Assembly: GCA_025998675.1 (NCBI GenBank)
Contig: AP024673.1
Location: 647,221-711,220, forward strand
Length of the DNA stretch: 64,000 nucleotides
Reading direction: 5' to 3'
From: Fimbriimonadales bacterium
GTDB taxonomy: Bacteria; Armatimonadota; Fimbriimonadia; Fimbriimonadales; GBS-DC
The position numbers and the translations under genes are program-made. The notes under the pieces are model-generated. The model was not told where the DNA came from. It made no database searches and saw only the letters and a program-made list of their open reading frames with translations. Positions 8,529 through 16,964 of the stretch are shown here, in pieces. Position 1 is the stretch's first letter. Every line of letters starts with the position of its first letter.

Positions 8529-9526
8529 CAGGCGTCCTCCTTAGGCTGGGATTGCGTTTCCGACTCGGCGGGCGGCTTCGGGCGCGTCGGTTCGGGCTGC
8601 GCCTCGCGCTGGATACGCACACGCACGGTGACCTCCCGCGCCCCCAGAATCTCGACTCCGGGCGGCGGCTTGAGGGGCACACGCATTTCGGCGTCGCTGG
8701 TCTTATTGCGCAGCGAGATGGGCGCGGTTTCAATCACATTGATTTGCGCCAGCCGTGCAGGACTGCCGCGCAGTTGCACCGACACTGGCTCCACAGAAAA
8801 CCAGATGACCCGGTATGGGAAGGGGGGCAGGTCATCGAGGCGGGGACTCACAGGCACTGTTCTGGAGGTCGGCTGTGGAATCAGGCGCACCTTCAGTCGC
8901 ACCTCAGCGGGCGCAATCTGCACGCCCATCACAGGCTCGCCGCGCTCGTCGATGGGGGTTGGCGCCATCTCCAGCTCCAGGTCGCCCTGTAAGCCCGTCA
9001 TGTCGAAGTTGATTTGCACAGCGCGCACGCGCCGCACCTGAGACGCTGCGCCCGAAACGCGCACGCTGGCAGGCTCAGGCACAGCCTCCGCCAGCACTTC
9101 CTGCAGTTCTGGTATCCCCGTCAGGTTGACCCGCACGGGAAACTGGCGACTCAGGCGCGGCTCCAGCGTGACCCGCACGACGGGGCGTTCGGGTGTGACC
9201 GTCAGTTGTTCGCGCCACTCGATGGGGTAGTCCAGGCGTATGGCGAGTCGGTTCTCGCCCGGCTTGGCGCGGCTCAGGTCTACCGATGCGCGGATTTGCT
9301 CGGCGCGAGTCTGTTCCACCAGTTCCTTGACGCCCCGTAGGATGACCCGTGCGCGCGGGCTGCTCTCCAGCCGCACCTCGTAGTTCTGAGGCGTGTTGAT
9401 GAGTTCAATCGGTACCTCGTAGGTGCGCTCGATGACGGGGTGCAGCTGCGACTGCACATACAGCGCCAGCAACACCGCCGTCGTCAGGGCGCCGACTTTC
9501 TCCAGCAGGTTCTCGCGCCACCGCAT
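8528..9526 (-). CDS. YbbR-domain membrane-anchored protein (CdaR-like)
   Basis: The protein has 332 residues with one N-terminal membrane helix (about 10-26). It continues as a chain of YbbR-type beta domains (repeating 'P..V.V.G....V..I' patterns such as [29 protein letters not shown] and [15 protein letters not shown]). The C-terminus is low-complexity and P/E/K-rich. YbbR/CdaR proteins regulate the c-di-AMP synthase CdaA in Firmicutes. No cdaA is in this window, so that link is only by family. The ATG lies 7 bases after TACACT (leaderless). The 1-base stop/start overlap couples it to ilvC. Confidence 0.8.
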   Translation of the reverse strand: MRWRENLLEKVGALTTAVLLALYVQSQLHPVIERTYEVPIELINTPQNYEVRLESSPRARVILRGVKELVEQTRAEQIRASVDLSRAKPGENRLAIRLDYPIEWREQLTVTPERPVVRVTLEPRLSRQFPVRVNLTGIPELQEVLAEAVPEPASVRVSGAASQVRRVRAVQINFDMTGLQGDLELEMAPTPIDERGEPVMGVQIAPAEVRLKVRLIPQPTSRTVPVSPRLDDLPPFPYRVIWFSVEPVSVQLRGSPARLAQINVIETAPISLRNKTSDAEMRVPLKPPPGVEILGAREVTVRVRIQREAQPEPTRPKPPAESETQSQPKEDA

Positions 9527-9544
9527 CGTTGGTAGTGTACCCTG

Positions 9545-10055
9545 TTAGCCGCGCCATGCGCCCCGCGCGACCGCGGGCACGAAAGTTTCCAGTTCGGGGC
9601 AGGGCAGGGAGACGGTCGCGCCGCGCTCTGCGCTCAGATACGCCGCCATCAGCAGCTCGGTAATCCGCGCGCCGTACTCCAGCGTGCAAAACGGCGTTTC
9701 GCCCGCGAGGAAGCACTCTGTAAAGTAGCGATTCTCGGCGATGTAGCCGTAGGCGTGCGCCTCGTCCGCGAGGTAGGGCATCAGCCCCTGTTCGGCGTTC
9801 TGTTTCTCGACGAGATCTTCGCCTGCCGCGCCCTGAACCGCGCGACTGAAAAAGATTTCGCCCTCGCCGCGCAGGGTGTTGATGGCAAGCATGTATTCGG
9901 GTCCCAGTACCTCGAAAGTCAGCCGCAGCCCCGCGCCCACGAAGCACCACGAGGTGCTGGCTTCCACCATCGCTTTGTTGCCTGAGGGCGTGCGGAACTC
10001 GATTCGGGCGGTCGCGTAGTCTTCGGCAGGCGCGCGCGTGTAGTCCACCTCCATC
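9545..10055 (-). pseudogene. 3' part of a Gfo/Idh/MocA-type oxidoreductase gene cut by the prophage
   Basis: This is the C-terminal segment (from MEVDYTRAPAEDYATARIEF) of a dehydrogenase whose N-terminal part lies at 41858-42593. Removing the element and one CCATC copy joins ...AYAHE to MEVDY in frame and gives a 413-residue protein. The segment holds the typical C-terminal beta-sheet domain (STSWCFVGAGLRLTFEVLG, then RYFTECFLAGETP). The reading frame stays open into the phage end up to an ATG at 10189, so an aberrant fusion could be made. Alone it lacks the NAD-binding domain and should be inactive. Confidence 0.9.
10051..10055. repeat. Target-site duplication, left copy (CCATC)
   Basis: CCATC here and at 41858-41862 directly flank the element. 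Five-base duplications are typical of Mu-type transposition. Confidence 0.9.
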
Positions 10056-10180
10056 GGGAATTTTGCAAAAATGTGCGGGGTGATGAGTACGTGTGAGGGG
10101 GGATTTTGCAAAATTGGGTTTGGGGTTTGCAAAAATCGGGGTGAAGAGTTGAGTTCAATGGGTGTGAATTTTGCAAAATT
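10056..10180 (+). repeat. Left phage end: terminal repeat and transposase-site-like motifs
   Basis: The terminal repeat is 10056-10070. TTTTGCAAAA-type motifs recur at 10103-10115, 10125-10136 and 10167-10180, and TTGAGTTCAA is at 10149-10158. The layout resembles the multiple MuA-binding sites of Mu ends. The stretch 10071-10244 contains no gene. Confidence 0.75.
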
Positions 10181-10244
10181 CGTGGACACAATATGTTGTG
10201 GTGGGGGTCATGTTTGTGGTGCGGTGGTTATATAGTGTAGTGTT

Positions 10245-11366
10245 TCATGGGTTTATAGAGCGGCTTGGTTCTACTAAGCTGCGTGCGGGTTTATCATATA
10301 GTTGTCTAAATTCACTGAATCGCACTTGGCTGCCCCACCTGTTGATAGCATACTGGATAGCTTCCAGTCGTTGCTGGTAGCCTTCATCATCGTAAGCAAG
10401 ATTGACAGCCAGTATTGCTATTTTGCCCCGTGCGACTACCCAATCAATACGTTTTTCGATGGACTGTATTTTAGTTTCTGGGAGCATACCTGTACGGGTT
10501 GCCCAGTGCCATCGCCAGTTTTCGAAGAAAAATCCATCCAGCATATTTACGAATTCTTCGGCAAGTTCGCTGAATTGGTTGTTTTGGGTTGGGTTAAAAT
10601 GTCCGCCTTCGTAGACATTTGCAATGAGTATTGCGCGAGGATGGATTTGACGGAGTGCTTGGCAGTATCGGTTGTATCCAAGCAATATTTGGTGATTGCT
10701 TAGGTTGGCTCGTTGGCAGTTGGTGATATATTCGGGCAGGTTATCGAGGAAGAATCCTTCTATGTAGTTTTCAAGGTATCCCAAGAAGGGTATGTGGCTT
10801 GTTTTTTGTCCGAAGTTGAATGTTGTGTATAGCAAGTCTGTATCATCGATAATGCCGTCTCGGTTGGTGTCGTAGGAATTGATTTGGTTGGGGAGTTGAT
10901 TGCCATATCTAAAAAGGATTCCGTGCAGTGTGATGTCGTCTATGGGTTTGATTTGATAGGTTTGTTCCATTTTTGTTTTTATGTGTTGGATGTATGGTTC
11001 AATATCGATTTGGGCGAGGTTTATCCAGTATCGTTGACCTGTGCTTGGGTAATCGATGATGGGGTTTTGGCTGAGGTATCTAAGTAGGGGCAGTTCTTGT
11101 GGGTTGAGTGGTGCGGCTTCGAAGAGATTGCCATAATCGAGCCAGGTGCGTGGTTGTGTGGGTTGGATTTGTCCTTGTGCGTTTTGCGTGTATTGATATA
11201 AGACGGCGGGATAAGTGTAGATGAGTCCTTTGGTTTGGGCGGTTGGTACTTGGGTCAGGATTCTTTTGTGTTGATTGTAGCTGCAGTGTGCGACTTGGAA
11301 TCGCGCAAAGTTGTGAATCTTTTCGTTGTTCATCCAATCGTTTTTGTTGACTGCGTGCCAAATCAT
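10245..11366 (-). CDS. Putative glycoside-hydrolase-like tail-associated protein with an internal dockerin-like Ca loop
   Basis: The protein has 373 residues. Segments FFLDNLPEYI (Asp208) and MLDGFFFENW (Glu282), followed by ILAVNLAYDDEGY, resemble the barrel strands of GHL/GH114-type putative glycoside hydrolases. The acids at the strand ends are candidate catalytic residues. A canonical EF-hand/dockerin loop (DTNRDGIIDDTD, about 166-177) followed by FNFGQ lies in the middle and matches the C-terminal modules of host secreted proteins. It is the last gene of the left minus-strand block and overlaps the upstream gene by 4 bases. A role in attachment to or digestion of the host surface is inferred. 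The coding strand is rich in A and C. Confidence 0.6.
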   Translation of the reverse strand: MIWHAVNKNDWMNNEKIHNFARFQVAHCSYNQHKRILTQVPTAQTKGLIYTYPAVLYQYTQNAQGQIQPTQPRTWLDYGNLFEAAPLNPQELPLLRYLSQNPIIDYPSTGQRYWINLAQIDIEPYIQHIKTKMEQTYQIKPIDDITLHGILFRYGNQLPNQINSYDTNRDGIIDDTDLLYTTFNFGQKTSHIPFLGYLENYIEGFFLDNLPEYITNCQRANLSNHQILLGYNRYCQALRQIHPRAILIANVYEGGHFNPTQNNQFSELAEEFVNMLDGFFFENWRWHWATRTGMLPETKIQSIEKRIDWVVARGKIAILAVNLAYDDEGYQQRLEAIQYAINRWGSQVRFSEFRQLYDKPARSLVEPSRSINP

Positions 11367-13519
11367 TGTTGCATCACCTTTTCTCTGATTTTGATGAGGT
11401 CGCTGACGCTGCCAAAATACAGGTAGTCGCTCAGGACTCGAACGATGAGATACATCTCTTCGAAGGTTTCGACGATGTTGTTGAAGTGGGGCAAACCTGG
11501 TTTCCATTCTAATACACCGTCGAATCGAGTATAAGGGGCGATCAAGTTGAATCCAATATTCGCGGCGGGGTGGACATAGCACGCACCGAGCATGGTGGTG
11601 TTTGCCCAGAGCCAGCTGCTGACGGTATAACACAGTGCGCGTCGGTAGGCGCGTCGTGCGGTGTTTGGGTAGTCGCTGGTGATGTCGCCTGCGTTGTCTA
11701 AGCCCCACGAGCCGACAGCGTGGTAGGTGGCAGGTACGCCTGGGTAGTACAGTCCATAGCCCCCATATTCGCTGTCGCTGGCTACATCGATATTGTAGTG
11801 AGGCAAGAAGTGGAACCCTTCCCAGATGTAGTTGGCGGGGATGGTGTTGAGTTCGTAGTGATTTCCAGCGTTGCATCCGTAGCTGCTTCGGAGCGCTTTG
11901 TATCCGTATTCGCGTGCGGCTTGCCAATAGGCGGGCCCTCCTGAACTGTTTTTCGCGCAGTTGGTGTAGCCGTGTTCGCCGCCGTGTCCGTCGGGGAACC
12001 CCATCGCAAGCATTTCGGCGATATTGCTTTCAATCACCATTCTTGCGGCTTGGAGTGAGCCTGCAGGCAGGTTGAATTGGATTGCCGTACCTGTCATGCT
12101 TCCTGATGGGTAGTTCCACTCCACATACTCGCCCGATTCGGACGGGATGAGCGTTGTGTCGCCTTCGCCAGGTTGGACGGGTGAATGCTCGCGTTTGACG
12201 CAACACTGTCCTTTACGGTATCGCACATCGTTCGGCGCTTGGAGCGGGAGGTTGACGCCTGATGGGTTATAGGGGCTATCGTATTGGTCAGCGCTATGGC
12301 GTTGGAATCCTGTATAGGTTAATGTTTTCCAAAAACCCCCGCCTTCTCCTGTGGGGAGTGTGTGGTCGTGGATGCCGCAGGGTGTAGCGCCTGAGCGGTG
12401 TCCCGCGAGCAGGACATCGTGGCAGCGTCTGGCGGCTTGTTCTATTTCGGGCGTGCCCCAACTGTATCGGGTGGCGTGGATATATTGCCAATGTCGGTTG
12501 TTTCCGAGTGTTGGGAATGGTCGCGCCATACCGCCCGTGACCACGGCGTGGTGGGTGACCATTCCTGTTCTGAAGTGGAAATCACGCATGTAGTCGCTCA
12601 TATAGGTACAAGCGTTAAAGATTTCTACGGTGGTTGTGCCGTCGGTTCTATTCGTCGCCCAATCCAATGGGTGGTCGGTTTCGAAGTAGATGGGGAGTTT
12701 CCATGCGGGTTTGACGCCTGACAGTTTGAGTCCGTAGAGTAGCCAGAAAGCGTCTGGGAACGGCGTGGTTTTGATATGTCCGTAGATTGCGTCGCTGCTG
12801 CGCAGGAGTGGTAGGAAAAGGTTGTTATAGTATCGGTAGGCGATAACGGTGTTTGAGGGGTAGTTTTCGTCGGGTTGTGGGGTAGGTGTTGCTAAGATTT
12901 CGCCTGCGCGGTTGTTGGGCGCAACGCGGTGGGTATAGGGTGTTTCGCTGAGCGTGGGATGGTTGTCCGTGTTGAGTCGCCAATAGGCGATTCTGCCGTC
13001 GGTGTGGTGGGTGCAGATTGAGGGGGTATAGATGGAGATGTTTTCGCGGTGGAGTCTGGGGTATGTGCCTGGTCGTCCTGAGAAGGTGCTGATGGCGATG
13101 ATATTGTTGTCGGCGATGGCGATGGTGTTGGGTATGTCGGCGTTGTTGGGGCGTATGAGTGGGAAATCGGCGGGAATGTATGGATTGACGCCTGTGGCGG
13201 CGACGCTGAAGTTCCAGCCGAAGTAGAGTTTGGGCGGGTCTTCAGGTGCAGTCCATTGGAGCCATGCGCCTGCAAGTCGTACGGTGTTTCCCGAATTGAA
13301 CGATTGTGAGTTTCTGACGATAAGCACGGCGTCGTATTGTCGGAGGTAGTTGCGACAATCTGTGGAGTCTGGTGTGAGGAGTCCGAGGCGTGTTTGGAGT
13401 CCCAAGCTGGGGTTATCGCCGATGGCGAAATCGTAATCGATGCCCATGTTGCGCAGAAGCACGGCGACATATTGCGCCGAGTGTGTAAGTTTATCTGAAA
13501 CGATGAGTACTTTAGGCAT
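11363..13519 (-). CDS. Large tail-fibre/spike-region protein, function unknown
   Basis: The protein has 718 residues. The N-terminus (MPKVLIVSDKLTHSAQYVAV) looks like an alpha/beta domain similar in feel to ThuA/DUF4350-type folds. The middle has aromatic and histidine-rich segments (YFETDHPLDWAT, FRTGMVTHHAVVTGG, GIHDHTLPTGEGGGFW) that could form a metal site of a polysaccharide deacetylase-like enzyme. The C-terminus is rich in W and Y. No firm family is recognised. Its position between a small structural gene and the glycosidase-like gene, next to the lysis genes, fits a receptor-binding or carbohydrate-active tail protein. The coding strand is strongly A/C-biased, suggesting a separate origin. 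Confidence 0.55.
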   Translation of the reverse strand: MPKVLIVSDKLTHSAQYVAVLLRNMGIDYDFAIGDNPSLGLQTRLGLLTPDSTDCRNYLRQYDAVLIVRNSQSFNSGNTVRLAGAWLQWTAPEDPPKLYFGWNFSVAATGVNPYIPADFPLIRPNNADIPNTIAIADNNIIAISTFSGRPGTYPRLHRENISIYTPSICTHHTDGRIAYWRLNTDNHPTLSETPYTHRVAPNNRAGEILATPTPQPDENYPSNTVIAYRYYNNLFLPLLRSSDAIYGHIKTTPFPDAFWLLYGLKLSGVKPAWKLPIYFETDHPLDWATNRTDGTTTVEIFNACTYMSDYMRDFHFRTGMVTHHAVVTGGMARPFPTLGNNRHWQYIHATRYSWGTPEIEQAARRCHDVLLAGHRSGATPCGIHDHTLPTGEGGGFWKTLTYTGFQRHSADQYDSPYNPSGVNLPLQAPNDVRYRKGQCCVKREHSPVQPGEGDTTLIPSESGEYVEWNYPSGSMTGTAIQFNLPAGSLQAARMVIESNIAEMLAMGFPDGHGGEHGYTNCAKNSSGGPAYWQAAREYGYKALRSSYGCNAGNHYELNTIPANYIWEGFHFLPHYNIDVASDSEYGGYGLYYPGVPATYHAVGSWGLDNAGDITSDYPNTARRAYRRALCYTVSSWLWANTTMLGACYVHPAANIGFNLIAPYTRFDGVLEWKPGLPHFNNIVETFEEMYLIVRVLSDYLYFGSVSDLIKIREKVMQQ

Positions 13520-13995
13520 TAGCGTCGCACCCCAATGATTTTAGAGGTGATTGTGTTTGTGCCTGAAGCGACTTGGACGCGGATGCGGTACTGGTCGAAG
13601 TAGAGTCCATCAGGCGCTGTGATGACGACGCGGAACCAGCTATTGGCTGCGCCTGTGATGGTTCCTGTTGCGACTTGGAACCATCCGCTTGCTAAGGGCC
13701 CGCCTGAGTTGATGTCGGTGCTTCGTGCTTCGATGATGTAGTTGACATCTGAGGCGGCGCTTTTGACGCCTGTCCAAATGAGTGTGTGGTATGGGGAGCA
13801 GTGTGAGAGTGTGGGCTGTTCTGCGGATGTATTGCCCAAGATGTCGCGGTTGGCGTTAGTGTCTGCGTTGACGACGGAAGTGAGGAGCGGGGTCGTGATC
13901 GTGTTAGAGGTAATAGGGAGGGGCGAGGAAGGGGATACAGTTATGAGTTGGTCGGCGGACAGGTATCCGATGAGGGTGGGTTCCAGTTTACGCAT
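13519..13995 (-). CDS. Small phage structural protein (tail-fibre region)
   Basis: The protein has 158 residues. It begins MRKLEPTLIGYLSADQLITV and continues with beta-rich, S/T-rich sequence ending in ITAPDGLYFDQYRIRVQVAS, which looks like an Ig-like or fibre-shaft domain. The start at 13995 overlaps the upstream small gene by 8 bases, and its stop is one base from the next start, so the block is one operon. No enzyme motif is visible. A tail appendage role is inferred from position. Confidence 0.55.
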   Translation of the reverse strand: MRKLEPTLIGYLSADQLITVSPSSPLPITSNTITTPLLTSVVNADTNANRDILGNTSAEQPTLSHCSPYHTLIWTGVKSAASDVNYIIEARSTDINSGGPLASGWFQVATGTITGAANSWFRVVITAPDGLYFDQYRIRVQVASGTNTITSKIIGVRR

Positions 13996-14170
13996 CTTTG
14001 TCCTCCTGTGGTTGCGGCTTATCCTGCGCCTTACTGGTTGGTTGTTGGAATGCATCGGCTTGCGCAGTAGCGTCTGACTCTTGCGCGGTAGGCGTTACAA
14101 TCCCAACCCCGTCGATTTCGTGCGGGTACTGGGGCGTTGTGGGAGTAGTATCTGATCGTTTGCGGCTCAT
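13988..14170 (-). CDS. Small hydrophilic phage protein
   Basis: The protein has 60 residues and is rich in T, P, Q and D, with no membrane segment and probably disordered. It overlaps the endolysin gene by 4 bases (ATGA type) and the following gene by 8. Kept because the operon spacing is tight on both sides. Function is unknown. Confidence 0.5.
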   Translation of the reverse strand: MSRKRSDTTPTTPQYPHEIDGVGIVTPTAQESDATAQADAFQQPTSKAQDKPQPQEDKDA

Positions 14171-14811
14171 AGTCTCACCAACCCGTAGAGGGATTTGATG
14201 CGTCGGATTCGTCGGGCGCATTTGTAGCCCTCGCGTCCGCCTTGGTCGTTGGTGTTGCCCTCGATGGTGGTTATCACTCCGAGGGGCAAAACGCGCTCCA
14301 CGAATCCTGTGTGGGCGACGCGGTTAAGGGCGGGGTAGTAGAGCAAAAATACATCGCCGGGTTGTGGTTTTGCGCCGAGTTGGATTTCCTGGCGCGTGAT
14401 GAGTTTGCCTGACTGTTTGCCGTAGCGGAGGATTTGGGGTGTGGATGCGGTCTTGGGCCAGTCGGTAGGGATACCCAACTCATCGGCGGCTTTGTGGATG
14501 ACGTAGCTTACAAAGGCGGCGCACCAGGGTTGTGGAGGCTGCAAACCCGTAAACTTGATAAACTCGTCGATGTACGGTCCTCGGTTGGAGCCTTTGGGGG
14601 ACTCCTCGATGCCAAGGTACCTACGGGCGACAGTGAGGATGTGGGTGTGGAAGGCGTCGCGCCCGTTGTGGGGTTGTGTGGGCGCGCCTTCGGGGTCGAG
14701 GCGCAGGCGTGTCCAGATAAGCTTGTCCAGTGTGCGCAGGTGGATGGCAGCGCGGATGGAGGCGTAGGCAATAGCTCCGATGGCGACAAGCGTGATGACG
14801 GTTTCGGTCAT
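14167..14811 (-). CDS. Endolysin, CHAP-type amidase/peptidase with N-terminal membrane anchor
   Basis: The protein has 214 residues. Residues 4-22 form a hydrophobic helix that could act as a signal-anchor-release or membrane segment. The CHAP domain follows: catalytic Cys97 (QPWCAAFVSYV), His167 (RVAHTGFV) and Asn186 (IEGNTND), with PGDVFLLY between. It should cleave peptidoglycan at the end of the lytic cycle. It overlaps the holin-like gene upstream by 4 bases, forming a lysis pair. Confidence 0.85.
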   Translation of the reverse strand: MTETVITLVAIGAIAYASIRAAIHLRTLDKLIWTRLRLDPEGAPTQPHNGRDAFHTHILTVARRYLGIEESPKGSNRGPYIDEFIKFTGLQPPQPWCAAFVSYVIHKAADELGIPTDWPKTASTPQILRYGKQSGKLITRQEIQLGAKPQPGDVFLLYYPALNRVAHTGFVERVLPLGVITTIEGNTNDQGGREGYKCARRIRRIKSLYGLVRL

Positions 14812-15101
14812 AACGGGTCTTCCTCCTGTTCAGTCCTCGCCCCCTGCCCTTCTCCCGCGCGCGGGAGAGGGGAGTCTGTCGCCCTCACCCCTTGCCCCTT
14901 CTCTGCAAACGGAGAGGGGGAGTTTTGGGTGCGCAGGATGAGGTGGACGGTTTGCTGGATGTCGTCGATTTGGTGTTTGACAGCGACTGCCCACTCGATG
15001 AGGCGTTGTGTGCGCACGCCGTGTGCGCTCACAAACCACATGAGCCACGCGCTGACGGCAATAGGGTAGCCGAGTTTTTCGATTGCTTGGAGGATTTCCA
15101 T
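14808..15101 (-). CDS. Holin-like small membrane protein with repeat-encoded C-terminus
   Basis: The protein has 97 residues. The N-terminal part (MEILQAIEKLGYPIAVSAWLMWF) has one membrane helix, followed by an amphipathic helix, as in BhlA/UviB-type holins. The last ~40 residues come entirely from two copies of the GC-rich palindromic repeat (NSPSPFAEKGQG and DSPLPRAGEGQG). The ancestral protein was therefore probably about 60 residues. It is coupled to the endolysin and is the first gene after the minus-strand promoter at 15182-15187. Confidence 0.65.
   Translation of the reverse strand: MEILQAIEKLGYPIAVSAWLMWFVSAHGVRTQRLIEWAVAVKHQIDDIQQTVHLILRTQNSPSPFAEKGQGVRATDSPLPRAGEGQGARTEQEEDPL
14834..14925. 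repeat. Two GC-rich palindromic repeat copies inside the holin-like gene
   Basis: Stems CTCTCCCGCGCGCGGGAGAG-type and CTTCTCTGCAAACGGAGAGG-type lie in frame in the gene's 3' part. Confidence 0.8.
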
Positions 15102-15113
15102 AGTGGGGGGCTT

Positions 15114-15300
15114 CGTCGGCGGGACGCCGACGCTACGGGGTGGGATTGTCGCTTGAGCGAGACGCTCAAGCGACTGGGGAGATTATACCTGATGGCGGGC
15201 GGATGCAAGGGATCGTTTTGTCGGCGGGACGCTGCGATAGTGTCGTCGGCGGGACGCCGACGCTACGAAGTGTTTCGTCGGCGAGGACGCCGACGCTACG
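15114..15300. repeat. CGTCGGCGGGACGCCGACG palindromic repeats between divergent phage operons
   Basis: Near-identical ~24-bp units lie at 15114-15137, 15244-15267 and 15276-15300, with a decayed one at 15229-15250. A perfect 12-bp stem hairpin (15148-15174) lies between them, in the predicted leader of the lysis transcript. A further partial copy of the unit is near 25308. Confidence 0.8.
15182..15187 (-). promoter_or_regulatory. -10 element of the minus-strand lysis/tail-fibre operon
   Basis: GGTATAAT on the minus strand lies about 80 bases before the holin start at 15101. The predicted leader contains the 15148-15174 hairpin. Confidence 0.5.
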
Positions 15301-15305
15301 GCAGG

Positions 15306-15311
15306 TAGAAT
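15306..15311 (+). promoter_or_regulatory. Late promoter of the plus-strand tail operon (leaderless)
   Basis: GGTAGAATCTTG precedes the ATG at 15318, with 6 bases between TAGAAT and the start. The same 12 bases precede the minus-strand packaging operon at 35543-35548. Confidence 0.55.
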
Positions 15312-15317
15312 CTTGGT

Positions 15318-16964
15318 ATGGCTCGCATCTACTTAGCCCCCCAAGATGATTTGCGCCAGACAGCATATCGCGTGTATTACGATGATGCGTCGCTGCAGAC
15401 GGCGACGCCGAAGTCGAACGAGAATACAGCAGCGATGACGGCAAACAGCGCGCCCAATCGTGTGCGGATTGAAGTTAAAAACGACGCGCTGGATGTGGGG
15501 TATACGCTCCACTTGCTGCTGGAGTACCGTGTAAATTCGGGGGGCTGGGAGCCGTGCACGACGAGCAGCGCGGTCAGGATACGCAATTCCGCGCACTACA
15601 ACACGGGGGATGCGACGCTAACCAACCGCCTGATGACCAACACCGCCAACTATGTGCAGGGGGTGGGTGTGGACACGCAGGCGAGTGCGGGGGCAATTAA
15701 TCTGGATGTGGGGGAGCATACGGAGTGCGAGTGGTGTGTGGAGTGCGTGGGGTTGCAAGCGGGGGATGTGGTACAATTCAGGGTAGTCAACCTAACAGCG
15801 GCGTGGAGCGGCGACCCCAACAACTACACCGCCGCGCCGCTGACCTACGACTACTACCCCACATTAACCCTCACAGGAGGCTCCCTTATGGCTATCGAGA
15901 CCGTGAGCAATTTGACGCGCTACGGCATTGCTGTGGCGAGCGATGAGACCAAGGCGTACAAGGCGGTTGCGCTGCTGGATGTGGTGAGTTGCGATGTGCA
16001 GCCGCGCACGGAGCGGATTATCACCTCAGCGGGCAGGGGCAGTTTGTCGCCGCGTCGCGCCTTGACCAGCAGGGTATGGTGCGAGGGCAACTTGACCTGC
16101 GAGCTCACACCCAACCATGCGCCGTATCTGCTAATGCTGGCGGGGTACGCGCCGACGACGGCGGGCACAGGCCCGACCTACACGCACACTTTTAATCTGG
16201 GCGACGGGTTGCCCGCTAAGTCGGGAACGCTGGTTGCGTATCACAACAACGGCTCCCCGCCGACGCATGAGGTGTATGCGGGTCTGGTGGCGCGGAGTAT
16301 GAGCCTTGAATACAACGCGGAGTCGGCGGATACGCTACAGCTCAGTATGGATTTGATTGGGCTAATCTATGGCGTATCGCAGACGACGACGCTCACTGAC
16401 CTGTTTACCAGCGCGACGCCGCCAGCGGACGCGGATCCGCCGTTTGCGCAGCCTGTGTGCAGCGTGCAGCTCCCTGACGGCACGGCGATTAACCGCATCG
16501 TGCGAGCGGCCGTGTCGGCGGAATTGCAGCGCGATGTGCGCTGGACGCTGCGGGGTCGAGTGTTTGGGCGCGGGCAACAACCGATTCGCGCTCTGAGAGT
16601 TACGGGGAGTTTGACCGCGGTGTTTGATAGCGACGCCGACCTCAAGCGCGCGCTCAATCAGACCGCCAGCCCGCCGTATATGCATCTGGATGCGCCGAGC
16701 GCGCCGACGACGAGTCTGCGCCTGCGTGCAAACAACGGGCTGAGCGGCAACTCGGCGCGGCAGATCGATGTGATCGTTCCCGCAATTGTGATTACCGGCG
16801 TATCCACTCCCAAGCGTCGCGACGAGGCGGTGTTGGTGGAGATGGAGTGGGAGGCGATCTACGGCGCGGCGCAGGCGGCGACGCTGATTATTGAGGTGCT
16901 TAACGCCGCGGCGGGGACGACTTACGCCGATGCGACGGCGACGATCAGCGGGATGAGCCTCTGA
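15318..16964 (+). CDS. Tail tube protein with an extra N-terminal beta domain and a nested start
   Basis: The protein has 548 residues. Residues 1-185 are a beta domain of a type common in phage surface proteins (LLLEYRVNSGGWEPCTTSS, VRIRNSAHYNTGDA, GEHTECEWCVECVG). Residues 191-548 begin MAIETVSNLTRYGIAVASDE and read like a siphovirus tail tube protein (TLQLSMDLIGLIYG, PFAQPVCSVQL). An exact AGGAGG (15875-15880) lies 7 bases before the in-frame ATG at 15888, so a 358-residue tube protein is probably made separately. The first ATG is leaderless. Two products from one frame could give plain and decorated tube subunits. Confidence 0.75.
   Translation: MARIYLAPQDDLRQTAYRVYYDDASLQTATPKSNENTAAMTANSAPNRVRIEVKNDALDVGYTLHLLLEYRVNSGGWEPCTTSSAVRIRNSAHYNTGDATLTNRLMTNTANYVQGVGVDTQASAGAINLDVGEHTECEWCVECVGLQAGDVVQFRVVNLTAAWSGDPNNYTAAPLTYDYYPTLTLTGGSLMAIETVSNLTRYGIAVASDETKAYKAVALLDVVSCDVQPRTERIITSAGRGSLSPRRALTSRVWCEGNLTCELTPNHAPYLLMLAGYAPTTAGTGPTYTHTFNLGDGLPAKSGTLVAYHNNGSPPTHEVYAGLVARSMSLEYNAESADTLQLSMDLIGLIYGVSQTTTLTDLFTSATPPADADPPFAQPVCSVQLPDGTAINRIVRAAVSAELQRDVRWTLRGRVFGRGQQPIRALRVTGSLTAVFDSDADLKRALNQTASPPYMHLDAPSAPTTSLRLRANNGLSGNSARQIDVIVPAIVITGVSTPKRRDEAVLVEMEWEAIYGAAQAATLIIEVLNAAAGTTYADATATISGMSL
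15875..15890 (+). promoter_or_regulatory. Internal ribosome binding site and nested start codon
   Basis: AGGAGG followed by a 7-base spacer and ATG lies in frame inside the long tube gene, exactly at the domain boundary. Confidence 0.7.

Noticed and set aside
9545-10189. A separate 214-residue gene starting inside the phage end
   Set aside because: The first ~45 residues come from phage-end DNA. Joining across CCATC shows that this is half of one host gene.
15114-15300. Possible CRISPR or iteron array
   Set aside because: Units are self-complementary palindromes at irregular distances, one is decayed, and related pieces occur elsewhere. They are palindromic repeat elements.
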